From positions 868,001-932,000 of the forward strand of contig OZ251231.1 of the NCBI GenBank assembly GCA_965240325.2: 64,000 nucleotides of DNA. Reading direction: 5' to 3'. Position 1 is the first letter of the stretch. Every line of letters starts with the position of its first letter. The notes beneath the pieces are model-generated. The model was given only the letters and a program-made list of their open reading frames with translations, was not told where the DNA came from and made no database searches. Source of the DNA: Rebecca billardiae RCC1528. Lineage: Eukaryota > Haptophyta. Shown here one piece after another: positions 20,649 through 30,170 of this stretch. Made by a program: the position numbers and the translations under genes.

Positions 20649-22376
20649 TCACAGCGCCGCGGCCACGGTAGAGCCATGGGCGGGCAGCATCAGCTTGCTG
20701 TCCTTCGCAGTCGTACCGGCAGCCTCTGCCTCAGCAGAAGGGCCGAGCGCGAGTGCCGCCTCGGCGTGCCCGCGCCACTGCTCGGCGGGCGAGATGTTGC
20801 ACCGAAGCGCAAGGGCAGATCCACGCAGCAGCGCCGTGGCGCGCGCGAGTGCGACGAGCTCGGGCGGGAAGCTCAGGATGCGGTCGGAGCGCATCAACGT
20901 GCGCCGCTCGCGCGAGCGCAGCATGGCGCCATCCACGCGCGAGAGCAGCATGCGCGCGAGCGAGGCGATGAACGCATCGTCGTCGCGCTCGGTGCGGATG
21001 CCGAGGTCGCGGAATGTGTCCGCGACGTGCGCGTCGGGCGCGCGGTCAGCGACGGCGACGACGAGCCGCGCAATGCGCGCGCGGCTACTCGCGTCCAGCC
21101 GCTTGCACTGCCCGTAGTCGATCAGCCCCAGCCGGCCGTCCGGCATCACGAGCACGTTGCCCGGGTGCGGGTCCGCGTTGAAGAGGCCGAGCCCAAACAC
21201 CTGGTGGCCGTACACGTCCAGGAGCGCGTGCACGCGCGCCGCGGCGGAGGAGAGCAGCAGCCGGGCGCGCGCGGCGCGGTCGCGCTCGGCGGCGGCGGCG
21301 TGGAGCGCCCGCGCGCCGGGGATGGGCACCGAGCTGGCGGCGCGCGCCAGCGCCGCGAGCGCCAGCGCCGCGAGCGCGCACGCGCGCTCGAGCGCGGCAA
21401 ACGCCCAGAGCAGGCCGCTTACGCCGACCACGCGCGCGGCGAGGCCGAGCGCGGCGCGGCGCGCTCGGCCCTGCGCGCGCGCGGCGTCCTCCTGCGCGAC
21501 GATCCACTGGCGCACGCCCCCCGTGGGCGGCTCGACGCCCGCGGCGCGCAGGCCGGCGTGCACCGCGCGCTCGAGCGGCTCGCCTGGCAGGTAGCTCATC
21601 GTGAGGACGCGAGCGGAGCACAGCGCGGGCAGCACGCGCGGCACGTCGATCGAGCGCGCGTAGCGCGGGAGCAGGGCGTCGTGCAGCTCGGCGAGGTTCC
21701 GCCGCTCCCGCGCGAAGTCGAGCTCGCTCTCGTACTGCCGCGAGAACTCGTCGAACACGGGCTGCGCCTCGGGCCGCGTGAGCCGGACGAGCGTGCGCAA
21801 CGAGCGCAGGTCGGCCGCAAACATCGCGGGCACGCCGGGCAGCTGCACCTTGACGACGACGTCCTGCCCGTCGTGCGTGGTCGCCCGGTGCGCCTGCGCG
21901 ACCGACGCGGCGCCAAGCGCGCGCGCGTCGAATTGCGCGAACAGCTCGTCGAGCGGCGCCTGCAGCTCTGCCTCGATCACGGCCGCGATCACGCTCGAAT
22001 CCTCAGCCGGCATGTGCGATTGCAGCACGCGCAGGCTCTGGATGTATGCGGGTGGCATGAGCTCGGGGCGGGTGGACATCTGCTGCCCAAACTTGACGAT
22101 GAGGCCGCGCAGCTCCATTGCCACTGCGAGAGCGCGCGGCGCGTGGCGTGCGTGCAGAGCGTCGCGCGCAGCGCGCTGCGCGCTTGGATCATCGCCCGCG
22201 TGCAGCTTGTCGGAGATCCAGTACTCCGCGAGGATCGGCCCCGCTCGCGACCAAAAGAGAGCCTGGCGGCGTGCCGAGGGGTCCGACGCCGCGAACGCGC
22301 TCACACCACCGGCCACGACGACGCCAGAACCGAACGCCACTCGGCGCCACGTCCACACCGTGCGAGCGGCTGCCAT
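20649..22376 (-). CDS. ABC1/COQ8/ADCK-family atypical kinase
   Basis: 575 residues from the ATG at 22376; a further in-frame 7 codons upstream start only with GTG. ABC1 kinases are atypical protein kinase-like ATPases of mitochondria and plastids that support ubiquinone and isoprenoid-lipid metabolism. Visible marks: the KxGQ-type motif (VKFGQQMSTRPELMPPAY), the Ala-rich nucleotide loop (ALGAASVAQAHRA in place of a Gly-rich loop), the Lys strand (VVVKVQ), the ExD motif (ESELDF), the catalytic loop ADPHPGN and the metal-binding LIDYGQ. All are intact. The N-terminus (MAAARTVWTWRRVAFGSG, then a hydrophobic stretch) looks like an organelle presequence plus membrane segment. Unusual is an Ala-rich, partly hydrophobic insertion of about 80 residues between the ExD region and the catalytic loop. 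Confidence 0.93.
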   Translation of the reverse strand: MAAARTVWTWRRVAFGSGVVVAGGVSAFAASDPSARRQALFWSRAGPILAEYWISDKLHAGDDPSAQRAARDALHARHAPRALAVAMELRGLIVKFGQQMSTRPELMPPAYIQSLRVLQSHMPAEDSSVIAAVIEAELQAPLDELFAQFDARALGAASVAQAHRATTHDGQDVVVKVQLPGVPAMFAADLRSLRTLVRLTRPEAQPVFDEFSRQYESELDFARERRNLAELHDALLPRYARSIDVPRVLPALCSARVLTMSYLPGEPLERAVHAGLRAAGVEPPTGGVRQWIVAQEDAARAQGRARRAALGLAARVVGVSGLLWAFAALERACALAALALAALARAASSVPIPGARALHAAAAERDRAARARLLLSSAAARVHALLDVYGHQVFGLGLFNADPHPGNVLVMPDGRLGLIDYGQCKRLDASSRARIARLVVAVADRAPDAHVADTFRDLGIRTERDDDAFIASLARMLLSRVDGAMLRSRERRTLMRSDRILSFPPELVALARATALLRGSALALRCNISPAEQWRGHAEAALALGPSAEAEAAGTTAKDSKLMLPAHGSTVAAAL

Positions 22377-22516
22377 CGTGGCCGGATGATGATCCACCGG
22401 GCAAGCTTGACGGCATCAATCCGGCATCAAGAAAATGCGGCCGGTCGGGCCCGGACGCGAGCGGCGGCGGCAGCCATAGTCGCTGCATCGGCGCCTCGGC
22501 GGCGACGTCGGCGGTG
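22377..22516. promoter_or_regulatory. Shared divergent promoter region (ABC1 kinase / U2AF65-like)
   Basis: 140 bases between two outward-facing ATGs. No TATA box is apparent. Confidence 0.35.
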
Positions 22517-24268
22517 ATGCATAGCGGCGACGAGCCCATGGCTCCGTCGGCAGCGGTCAGTCCAGGGGACGAAGGGGATGCGCCAGCACGCATGCATACG
22601 CAGCCGAGCCAGGACGAGCCCGTGAGGCGAAACGGAGCTGGCGCAATCGCAGGGAGCGCATCCCTGCGGCGCGTGGGTGTCACTGCCGAGCCTGAGGCGG
22701 GGGGCACGGGCTCTGGCGAGCAGAGCCAGCGTACCGACAGGGGTGCGGGCGATGTGCGGGCGGGGCGCCGAGATCAGCGTTCCGAGCCGCGGCGCGAGCG
22801 TGGCTACGATGTCGACAACCGCCAGCGTGAGCGCTGGGACGACAGGGATCGGCAGCGGCCACGCAGGCGAGACGAGCGCTCCGAGCGCTCCGAGCGCTCC
22901 GAGCGCTCCGAACGCTACGAGCGCTACCACGATCGATACGACCGCGGCTTTGAGCGGTACGGCCGCAGCCACGACAGGCATGATCGGTATGATCGGCACG
23001 GCCGGCACGGTCGCAGGGAGTGCGCAGATCGGGGCGAGTCACACCGCAGGTGGCGCCGCGACGCCTCGCCGCCGAGCCACCGACGTGGTGCCGTCCGCAG
23101 CCGCAGCCGCAGCCGCAGCCGCAGCCGCAGCCGCAGCCGCAGCCGCAGCCGCAGCCGCAGCCGCAGCTCGAGCCCACGACTGCGGCGGCGCGCCAAGGGG
23201 CCCCGTGCAGCGCGGGCGGAGGAACCGTCCGCCAAGCCGAAGCTCTTCTTCGATGGCTTCCAGTGGGTCACGCCCACCGCGGCCGCCGACAAGCTCGGCG
23301 CAGCGGCGTCGGCGCCTGGCTCGGCACAGAAGGACCGGCGCGTGCATCTGGGCAATCTGCCGCTCGGCGTTGGCCTCACGCGGGAGGTGCTGTCGGCCTG
23401 GATCTCAGACACGATGCAGGCACAGGGTCTGCTCGCGGCAGCGTCCGAGGTGCGCAGCGAGCGCCAGGCCGCGCGTGCAGCACGTGCCGCCACCGCGAGG
23501 GCGTGCTGCATCCCCCACTTACCGTCGCCAGCCTGCGCACCCCGGTGTGCCCCCGCGTGCCCCGGCTGTATGCAGGAGGGCCCAGTGGTGACGAGCACCT
23601 GGATCAGCCCGGACGGCAACTATGCGTTCATCGAGCTGCGCTCGGCGGCGGAGGCGACGACGTGCCTGCGCCTGCACGGGCAGATGCTGCTGGGCAGTGT
23701 GCTGCGCGTCTCGAGGCCCAACAACTACGTGCCGACCGCAGCACTCGACGTCGGCGTTGCGGGCGAGCTGGGCGCGGGGCCGGGCAGCGTCGCGGCAGCC
23801 TCGGTGCCGCTGGGGCTACCAGGACACACCGCCCAGGCGCTCGCCCCTGCCGTGCCGCCGACGGCGCTCGCTCCGCCCGCGCCCATGGCCCCTGCCGGCC
23901 TCGGCCGTGTCGCCGCGCTCCTGCAGCCGGAGCGGAACATGGTGCTGACCAACTTTGCGTGCGAGGAGGAGCTAGCCGATGCGGAGGCCGTCAGCGACCT
24001 GGCCGAGGCGCTGCGCGAGGAGTGCGCCACCTTTGGCGCAGTCCAGGCGGTCATCGTGCCCACGCGCGACGGCGCGCGCACACTCGTCCCGGGTGCGGCG
24101 CAGCCGGTGCCTGTGTACGTGCAGTTTGCAGACGTGCCGGCTGCGCAGCGCGCCGTGGGGCGCATGCACGGGCGCATGTTCGATGGGCGCGTCCTGGCCG
24201 CCGCCTACGTGGCTGACGCAGAGCTTTGGCGCGTTCGAGAGCAGTATGCTCAGCACGAGCAGGCGTAG
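22517..24268 (+). CDS. U2AF2: U2AF65-like splicing factor lacking RRM2, two exons
   Basis: The large U2AF subunit recognises the 3' end of introns. Proposed exons 22517-23449 and 23576-24268 give 541 residues. The intron (126 bp, GTGCGC...GCAG, phase 0) keeps the frame open, so the unspliced frame would carry 42 extra residues that interrupt RRM1. Order: Arg/Ser/Glu-rich region (80-220) ending in a pure Arg-Ser run; a Trp motif at 241-253 (KPKLFFDGFQWV) resembling the U2AF ligand motif; RRM1 (275-362: RRVHLGNLP ... NYAFIELRS ... RPNNYVP), which closely follows human RRM1; a Pro/Ala linker; and a C-terminal UHM (431-528) with its Arg-x-Phe loop (R511-M-F513). No second RRM exists between RRM1 and the UHM. 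A paralogue such as PUF60 or CAPER is less likely, given the 'IP...DG...VPG' pattern of the UHM. Confidence 0.85.
   Translation: MHSGDEPMAPSAAVSPGDEGDAPARMHTQPSQDEPVRRNGAGAIAGSASLRRVGVTAEPEAGGTGSGEQSQRTDRGAGDVRAGRRDQRSEPRRERGYDVDNRQRERWDDRDRQRPRRRDERSERSERSERSERYERYHDRYDRGFERYGRSHDRHDRYDRHGRHGRRECADRGESHRRWRRDASPPSHRRGAVRSRSRSRSRSRSRSRSRSRSRSRSSSPRLRRRAKGPRAARAEEPSAKPKLFFDGFQWVTPTAAADKLGAAASAPGSAQKDRRVHLGNLPLGVGLTREVLSAWISDTMQAQGLLAAASEVRSERQAARAARAATARACCIPHLPSPACAPRCAPACPGCMQEGPVVTSTWISPDGNYAFIELRSAAEATTCLRLHGQMLLGSVLRVSRPNNYVPTAALDVGVAGELGAGPGSVAAASVPLGLPGHTAQALAPAVPPTALAPPAPMAPAGLGRVAALLQPERNMVLTNFACEEELADAEAVSDLAEALREECATFGAVQAVIVPTRDGARTLVPGAAQPVPVYVQFADVPAAQRAVGRMHGRMFDGRVLAAAYVADAELWRVREQYAQHEQA
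23097..23166. repeat. (CAGCCG)n hexamer repeat within coding sequence
   Basis: About 11-12 units, in frame, encoding the Arg-Ser dipeptide run of the U2AF65-like RS domain. Confidence 0.9.
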
Positions 24269-25468
24269 CCAGACGACAACTTCGTTCGTCGGACGGCTGA
24301 CGGAGCACTACGACCTACGTTCCTGTAGTGTCTATGAGCCTGCATCCCCCTGTCATGTCGTACGACAGCATATTAACAACTCGATGATCGTTACTGCTGA
24401 GTTACTCTCACTCAAGCACTCCCGGCGCCGGGGTTATGCGGCGCGCGCCGCGCGCGGCTTGAATTTGCCGGAGCCCCCTGGCCGTTCATATCCTTACTCC
24501 GAAGTTATTCCTTATTAGATCGACCTTACGCGGGGCCCAGTCGGCCCGGGCAGAGACGACTATTGTTATTTGTTGGTCGGCCGCCTTATCTTATACGGTT
24601 AACAGCATTCGTAGAGTACATGCAGTAGTAGTATAGGTAATAATAGCAGACTACCGGGGTAGGTGCCGGTGGGCAGCCAGGGGCTGGCGGCAGCCGAGAG
24701 GGGCCGCTGTCCCCCGCCCCCGCTGCTTGCGAAGGCGGCGGGGGGGTGCGCTGCTTGCCTCCGCGGGCGAGCAACGCGCAGTTTACGCCGGGCATGTGGA
24801 CCTGCCCACCCTTCATCTTCCAGTTCTTCCCTTCGGCTGGGGCTCGATCAGTCGACGTGGCGTCGCTCACAGCGCAGGCAGGTGTTTGGCGCGGCTGCAC
24901 TCTCGAGGTGGCTGGGATACAACATCCAGGTGCAGCACCCTCCCCGTGTGGTGTCAGAGCGCGCTCCCGAGCGCGTGCCTCCGAGCGCGGGGCGGCCGCT
25001 TGCTGCAATGGCCGCCTCGATGAGGTGCGGCAACGCGCCCCTCACCTGCCTGCGCCGGTCTGTTTTGTGGCGGTGTCTTTGTGCAGTGTTGGATGGCGTT
25101 AATCACGCCTTAACCAAGTGTGCACGTTAAAACATAGTAAACTGTATTAGTATAGGCATCAGGTCAACACTCACTCACTCAGACTCAGTATGACATCACT
25201 CATACAATAACAGCCGGCGGTCAATCGTCGTCGCGGGGCCTGCGCGCTGCCACAGCCGGGCCGTGACCGTGTGCCACGGGCACGGCGCCACCCGCCGCCC
25301 GCCCGGGAGTGTGACCCGGCCCCGATCGGCCAATGTCTGCGATGACCCGCTATGGCCGCTCATCATCGACATCATGATTCATGACAAATAACGACTAATA
25401 ATAACTATTAAGTCCGATGAGGCATGGCCAGTGGACTCTGCTGAGTCTGACTCTGAAGCAGACGACTA

Positions 25469-25469
<1 letters not shown>

Positions 25470-25517
<48 letters not shown>

Positions 25518-25550
25518 CATATATATATATATGATACATATATATATTAT
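25470..25550. repeat. TG/TA microsatellite with long AT palindrome
   Basis: A (tg)n run passes into (ta)n and then into an AT palindrome centred near 25525, with arms containing gtatcat and atgatac. It could extrude as a cruciform. Confidence 0.8.
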
Positions 25551-25966
25551 AATTATAGCGCGCCCTCGCGCCCCGCCGCCGAGCGCGCGCTGCTCGGCAC
25601 CATGCGGCGCGAGCTGGGCATGCGCTGCCTGCGTGGCCAGGCCAAGATGCTCATCGCCCGCGCGCGCATGGCGCACGTGCGCCCGGGAGGCACGCGCCCG
25701 CGGGGGCGCTGCGTACGACGACTACTTCGAGACGACGGCTGACGACGCGTGGCACCGCGACCACCGCGGTGGCGCGCACGCGTCGACGGCAGACGGTGCG
25801 TCGAGCTTCCGCTCGGCGATGGAGTGATTGATGGGCGACTACGAGGGGGGGGGGGAACGACGGCGAGGAGCGCTGATCCTGGTGTTTGTCTCTGCTGCTC
25901 GATCTGCTGCTTCAGCTTGCTGACTCTGACGCCTGCCCGTTGCATACCCGACGTCGTTAATATATC

Positions 25967-25970
<4 letters not shown>

Positions 25971-26050
<80 letters not shown>
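25971..26050. repeat. (AG)n microsatellite
   Basis: Forty uninterrupted AG dinucleotides. It produces a Leu-Ser or Arg-Glu polypeptide frame that should not be read as a gene. Confidence 0.95.
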
Positions 26051-26051
<1 letters not shown>

Positions 26052-26482
26052 ACGGATCGAGTTCATGCTGCAGCGCTTTGAGTTTCGGAAGCCCGGCGCT
26101 TTCGGCTTTGGCTTCATATATTATATTGATGATGCCGCCCGATCGGATATATTCTAGTCCGATTCTGACTGCTCGGATATAGCAGTATATAGCAGCAGGC
26201 TTCGTCGTCGTTATATATATCGAAGGCGCGCTGCTCATATATATATTAGCTCGGATATTAGATTGACTGCTCGGTACAGTACAGTGTTCACTCACAGTTC
26301 AGATGCCTCGGAGCAGCGGCCAGCGCGGCAGCGGGCCAGCGGCAGCATGCCAGATGCCAGCACCGAGCACGCGGCACGCGGCGCAGCCGCGGGCGCGGAG
26401 CACGGCCGCGGACGCCGCCGAAGACGCTAGACGACAAGCGCAACGTCGTACTCGTAGACGGTAGAGTAGTAGGTAGTAGTCA

Positions 26483-28926
26483 TCAACGCCGGCGGTATGT
26501 CACGGCATCTGTCGCCAATCCGACGCCTGCTGCCAATGCGGGTGCCGCTGGACCGAACGAGCCCGCGCGCCTGTCGTCTGGCGAGGCGCAGCCTGGGTGC
26601 CATCTGCCCGGCTGCCTGCTGGGCCCGGCGCCGCCATACTCGTACAGGTAGCGCCCAGGCCCAGGGGCCGATGAGTTGGTGCCGTGGTACTGACAGTACT
26701 GCGACGGCGCGGGGGCCTGGCGAAGCGGCTGCCCGATGGGCGCGTGGCGCGCGAGACCAGCCGCCGTGTCGTGCGACGCGCCGGGCCAGTCGGCCCCACG
26801 CAGATGCCGCGCGTGCGCGTGCTGCCCGGGCGAGTCGGGCGGCGCGCGCATGCCGTCGTGGCGGCGCGCGCTCGCCGCGGGGATGCGGACGGGCGTCGAG
26901 ACGTTGAACTCGACGGTCGAGGGCGCGGCGGAGCTCGGCGTGCCGCGCCGGCGCGCTCGCACGGGCGGCCGCGCGGAGTAGTGCGCGGCGGGCTGCGCGC
27001 CAGCCGCGCCGTGCCGCGGCGTGAGCTGCGCGCGCGCGGCCGCGTCCAGCGCCGCGCGGCTCTCTGGCCGCTGCAGCAGCCGCACGTCTGAGATCCTGTA
27101 TGCGTACTTGGTGCCCGCCTCGACGTGCGCGTGGAGCAGCCGGCCGAGGCTCTCCTCGTACGCGTCGAGCGCGCGTGCGCGCGCGCGCCGCGCCTCGGCG
27201 TCGGCCTCGGCGTCCGCGCGCGCGCGCTCCGTGTACGCGTCCCACCCGCCGGCCGCGGCCGGCGGCGGCGGCGCGGTGCGCGCCGACGCGGCCGAGCCTG
27301 ACGAGGGCGCGCGCGCGAACGGGCCGTTGAGGTTGGCGGCGGGGTAGCGGTGCGCGGTGACCGCCTCGACGTGGCGGGCGAGGCGCTCGCGCTCGGCCTC
27401 GAGCCGGCTGGACCAGCGCCGCCAGCTCGCGGCGAGGCTGAGCACGCGGCGCGCAGTGCGCGCGTCGGCCAGCAGCCGCTCGCCAGCGGCCGCGAGGCGC
27501 GCGCTGCGGGGCGGCGCGGGGCGGCGCGCGGCGCGCGGCGCGCGGCGCGCGGCGCGCGGCGGGGGATGGGGCGCGGCGTGGCGCGGGCAGGGCGAGCCGC
27601 CAGGCGCGCGTGAGCCATCGAGCCGCCGGGCAGGGCGCGCGCGCACGGCGCGCACGCGCGCGCGCCGAGCGCGCACAATGCGCGCAATGCAAACCAGTGC
27701 GTCGCGAGGCCGCGCAGCCGCCACCAGCCCGCGCCGTGCTGCGCGAGCGCGCGCGACTGTGCGACCAGCGCCACCCACCCGTCCCACGCGCTCCGCCGCC
27801 TCTGGGCCGCGCGCTCGACGCGCGCGAGCTGCTTGTAGTACGTCGGCAGCGCCGAGCGCCACGCGTGCTGCGCCAGCGCCAGCGCGCGCGCCTCCCCGTA
27901 CCGCGTGCCGATTGAGACGGTGCCCGTGGTGCGCGAGGCAGGGCCGGTGGCGTGCGCGCGGAGCGCGCGCACCGTGCGGCGCAGCGCGCGGCGGCGCCCG
28001 CCGGCGGAGGCCTGGTCGAGCATCGCGCCCACCACGTTGGCCACGCGCCACCGCGCCCACGCGCGCCGGCGCATCGCGCGCACGCCCACCCCCGCCGCGC
28101 GCTCGAGCAGCGCTGTCGCCTGGCCGAGTGCCGGCGTGGTCGCGCGCATCGCGCGCAGCGCGCGCGCGCGCTCGCCGCGCCACATCGCGCCGAGGGCGCG
28201 CTCGAGCAGCTCGTTCGAGATCGCCGTGGCATCAACGCGGGCGAAGGCGCGTACGGCCGAGGCGCGCGCGCGCCGATGCCGGATGGGCTTGCACCGCGCT
28301 AGCGCGTGCGCGCGCCATCGGCGCACGGCCGCGAGCTCGCCGGCGCGCAGGCGCGCACGCAGCCGCGCGTGCGACTCCGCCGCGCGCGCCGCCGCGCCGG
28401 CGTACGCCGAGAACGCGCGCCAAGCGGCGGGCAGTCGGCGCTGGCGCATGTGGCGGATCGCGTCGGCCGTCAGGAGCGCTTCGCGCGTCGCGCGCACCTC
28501 GGCGACCGTCGGCTGGCGGTGCGAGCGCAGTGAGGAGACGTAGGTGCCACTCACGGTCTGCTCCACACGCTCGCCGCGCCGCGCGGACGCTTGGGCGCCG
28601 GCAGCGGAGGTGCGCGCACCGGCCCGGCCGTGCGACCAGGTGTGCAGCTCGTGCTCTGCTTCGTCGCCAAGCCGGCGGGCCACGTGTATCGCGTCGCGAA
28701 GCGGGCCGAGCACGTTGTCCGACAGGCTGAGCAGAACCTCGCCCGTCATCGGCTCGACGTCCGCGGCGGGCGGGCCCGCGACGGCGGCGGCGGCGGTCGC
28801 GGGTCCGGGCTCGTGGATGACGCCGCTACCAGCGTCCGCCACTCGCCATCGCTCGCGCGTGGGCTCGTCTCGTTCGCCGTCCTCTTCGGCGGGCGCGCTC
28901 GGGGGCACACGGTCTGCGGCCGCCAT
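26483..28926 (-). CDS. Trp/Arg-rich repeat protein, Sfi1-like, two exons
   Basis: Proposed exons on the minus strand: 28926-27656 and 27503-26483, giving 763 residues. The intron has a GTGCGC donor at 27655 (an equivalent donor at 27646 keeps the same phase) and an AG acceptor at 27504; it switches frame and removes a GC dinucleotide-rich block. The start at 28926 avoids overlap with the divergent fibrillin gene. Residues 150-500 consist of loosely repeated helices with a conserved Trp followed by basic residues (AWRAFSAYAG, VRRWRAHALA, RAWARWRVAN, AWDGWVALVA, SWRRWSSRLE), the pattern of Sfi1-type centrin-binding repeats found at centrosomes and basal bodies. That would suit a flagellated alga, but the repeat match is by eye. 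The C-terminus is disordered. Confidence 0.55.
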
Positions 28927-28990
28927 GTTGGCCGTTTCGTCGAACCGGAGCAGTACTTCCGTTCGGCGTTTAGCGTTCGCCCTGTGCACG
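28927..28990. promoter_or_regulatory. Very short divergent promoter region (Trp-repeat protein / fibrillin)
   Basis: Only 64 bases lie between the two ATGs, so the promoters must overlap each other or extend into coding DNA. Confidence 0.35.
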
Positions 28991-29755
28991 ATGGCGCCGG
29001 CCATGGGCCGGTGGCCAATCTGTGCTTTGGTGTGGTCCCTGGTCACGGCGGCGGGCGTTTCCGGCGCTTTGGGCGTGGGCCCCACGTCTTCACGTGTGAA
29101 GCTCTTGTCTCTTATCTCCCCGCTGCGTCCTGGCGGCGTCGGGGCCTCGGAAGAGCAGCGCGCCCAGATCGAGGAGGCAGCCTTCGAGCTTGAAAGGGAA
29201 ACGGGGCGCTTTCGCGCCCCAGCCGCCGAAGATGCCGACGCTGCGCTCACCGGTGCGTGGCGCGTGCTCTATGCCAACGCACCACCGCCAAGCAACGGCC
29301 AGCTCGGCCCCTGGGTCGGCTTGGCGTACCAGTGCATCTCTGCTCGCGACGGTGCTTACGAGAACCGACTTGGGGTCGGCGACGGTGATCGGCCGTGGCT
29401 GCGCGCCACACTCCGAGCGGACTGGGACGTCCTCGCCCCGGACGCGTGGAAAGTGCATTTCCGCGCGCTGCGCTTCGACGCGCGTCTCGGGCCGTGGCAG
29501 CTGCCGCCGTTCGAGAACGAATTTCCTGACGGCACGTCGCGCTACTGGCGGTTCAGTTACACGGATGATGACATCCGCCTCGTGCGCGCAGGGCAGGGCG
29601 ACGGCAAGGTGAGCACCACGGGCCAGCTCCTTCGCGTCAAAGGCAGCACCAGCTTCGACGATTGCCTCTTCGTGCTCCAGCGTGACGAGCATCCGCCGGC
29701 ATGGGCACGGCTTGAGCCGAGTGATGGGCTGATGGCGCCTGACACGGTGACCTGA
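28991..29755 (+). CDS. Plastid lipid-associated protein (PAP/fibrillin family)
   Basis: 254 residues from the ATG at 28991; a second ATG four codons on would do as well. PAP/fibrillin proteins sit at thylakoids and plastoglobules and bind lipids. Residues 1-26 form a signal peptide (GRWPICALVWSLVTAAGVSG), followed by a Ser/Arg-containing transit-like stretch, the bipartite import layout of plastids surrounded by ER-connected membranes. The mature part has the family's opening (AALTGAWRVLYANAPPP), a central beta-barrel-like region and the conserved end: RYWRFSYTDDDIRLVRAG and then DDCLFVLQRD, equivalent to 'YLD-LRI-RG-----FVL'. Upstream in-frame sequence to 28544 is the antisense of the neighbouring gene and is not included. 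Confidence 0.85.
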   Translation: MAPAMGRWPICALVWSLVTAAGVSGALGVGPTSSRVKLLSLISPLRPGGVGASEEQRAQIEEAAFELERETGRFRAPAAEDADAALTGAWRVLYANAPPPSNGQLGPWVGLAYQCISARDGAYENRLGVGDGDRPWLRATLRADWDVLAPDAWKVHFRALRFDARLGPWQLPPFENEFPDGTSRYWRFSYTDDDIRLVRAGQGDGKVSTTGQLLRVKGSTSFDDCLFVLQRDEHPPAWARLEPSDGLMAPDTVT

Positions 29756-30170
29756 CGCCGGGCGGCGGGGCCGCCTCCATGCCTCATACTTTGATCAGTA
29801 GACTTTACTTAGCTTAACAGTACAGTTACAGCTATATGGCGGGCCGTAGGTCCGCCCCTTGTAGTGCCCGGGAAAAAGATAAGAGAAAGAAAAAGAAAAA
29901 GAAAATCGCCTCGCCAAGAAAAGAAAATCGCTTCGCTCACTACCGGGCGCCCTCGCAGCTCCCACTGGGGACGCTCGGCCGAAAAAGGGTCGGCCATGGC
30001 GCGGAGCGCGTGGGCGGCGCGCGCCAAATCCAACGCCGGCGCGGACATCGCGCGATGATTCCCTAGACGGGTTTTCGCCCGATTCGCGATTGCTGCCCTC
30101 GTCGTCTCGCGTGCAGGTCGAACGGGGGCCAAAGTCGACGCGTTTCAGGAGGTACGCCCGGCGCGTCGAC
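29756..30170. other. Gene-free stretch with purine-rich tract
   Basis: 29868-29935 is nearly all purine on the plus strand (aaaaagataagagaaag and following) with two copies of gaaaatcgc. Nothing coding is recognised. Confidence 0.5.

Larger units (their letters stand above)
24269..26482. other. Gene-free stretch with several simple repeats
   Basis: No intact gene is supported. It contains a TG/TA repeat that forms a palindrome (25470-25550), a protein-like frame broken at about 25700 (25561-25827), a (GA)n run (25971-26050) and AT-rich DNA to 26300. Frames at 24586-25102 on both strands lack recognisable domains. Confidence 0.5.

Noticed and set aside
20676-22517. A 613-codon plus-strand frame antisense to the ABC1 kinase
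   Set aside because: A composition shadow; every ABC1 motif is on the minus strand.
25553-26081. Ser/Leu and Arg/Glu polymer frames
   Set aside because: They translate the (AG)n microsatellite.
28544-28990. N-terminal extension of the fibrillin frame
   Set aside because: It starts with GTG, lies antisense over the neighbouring gene, and precedes a clear signal peptide.
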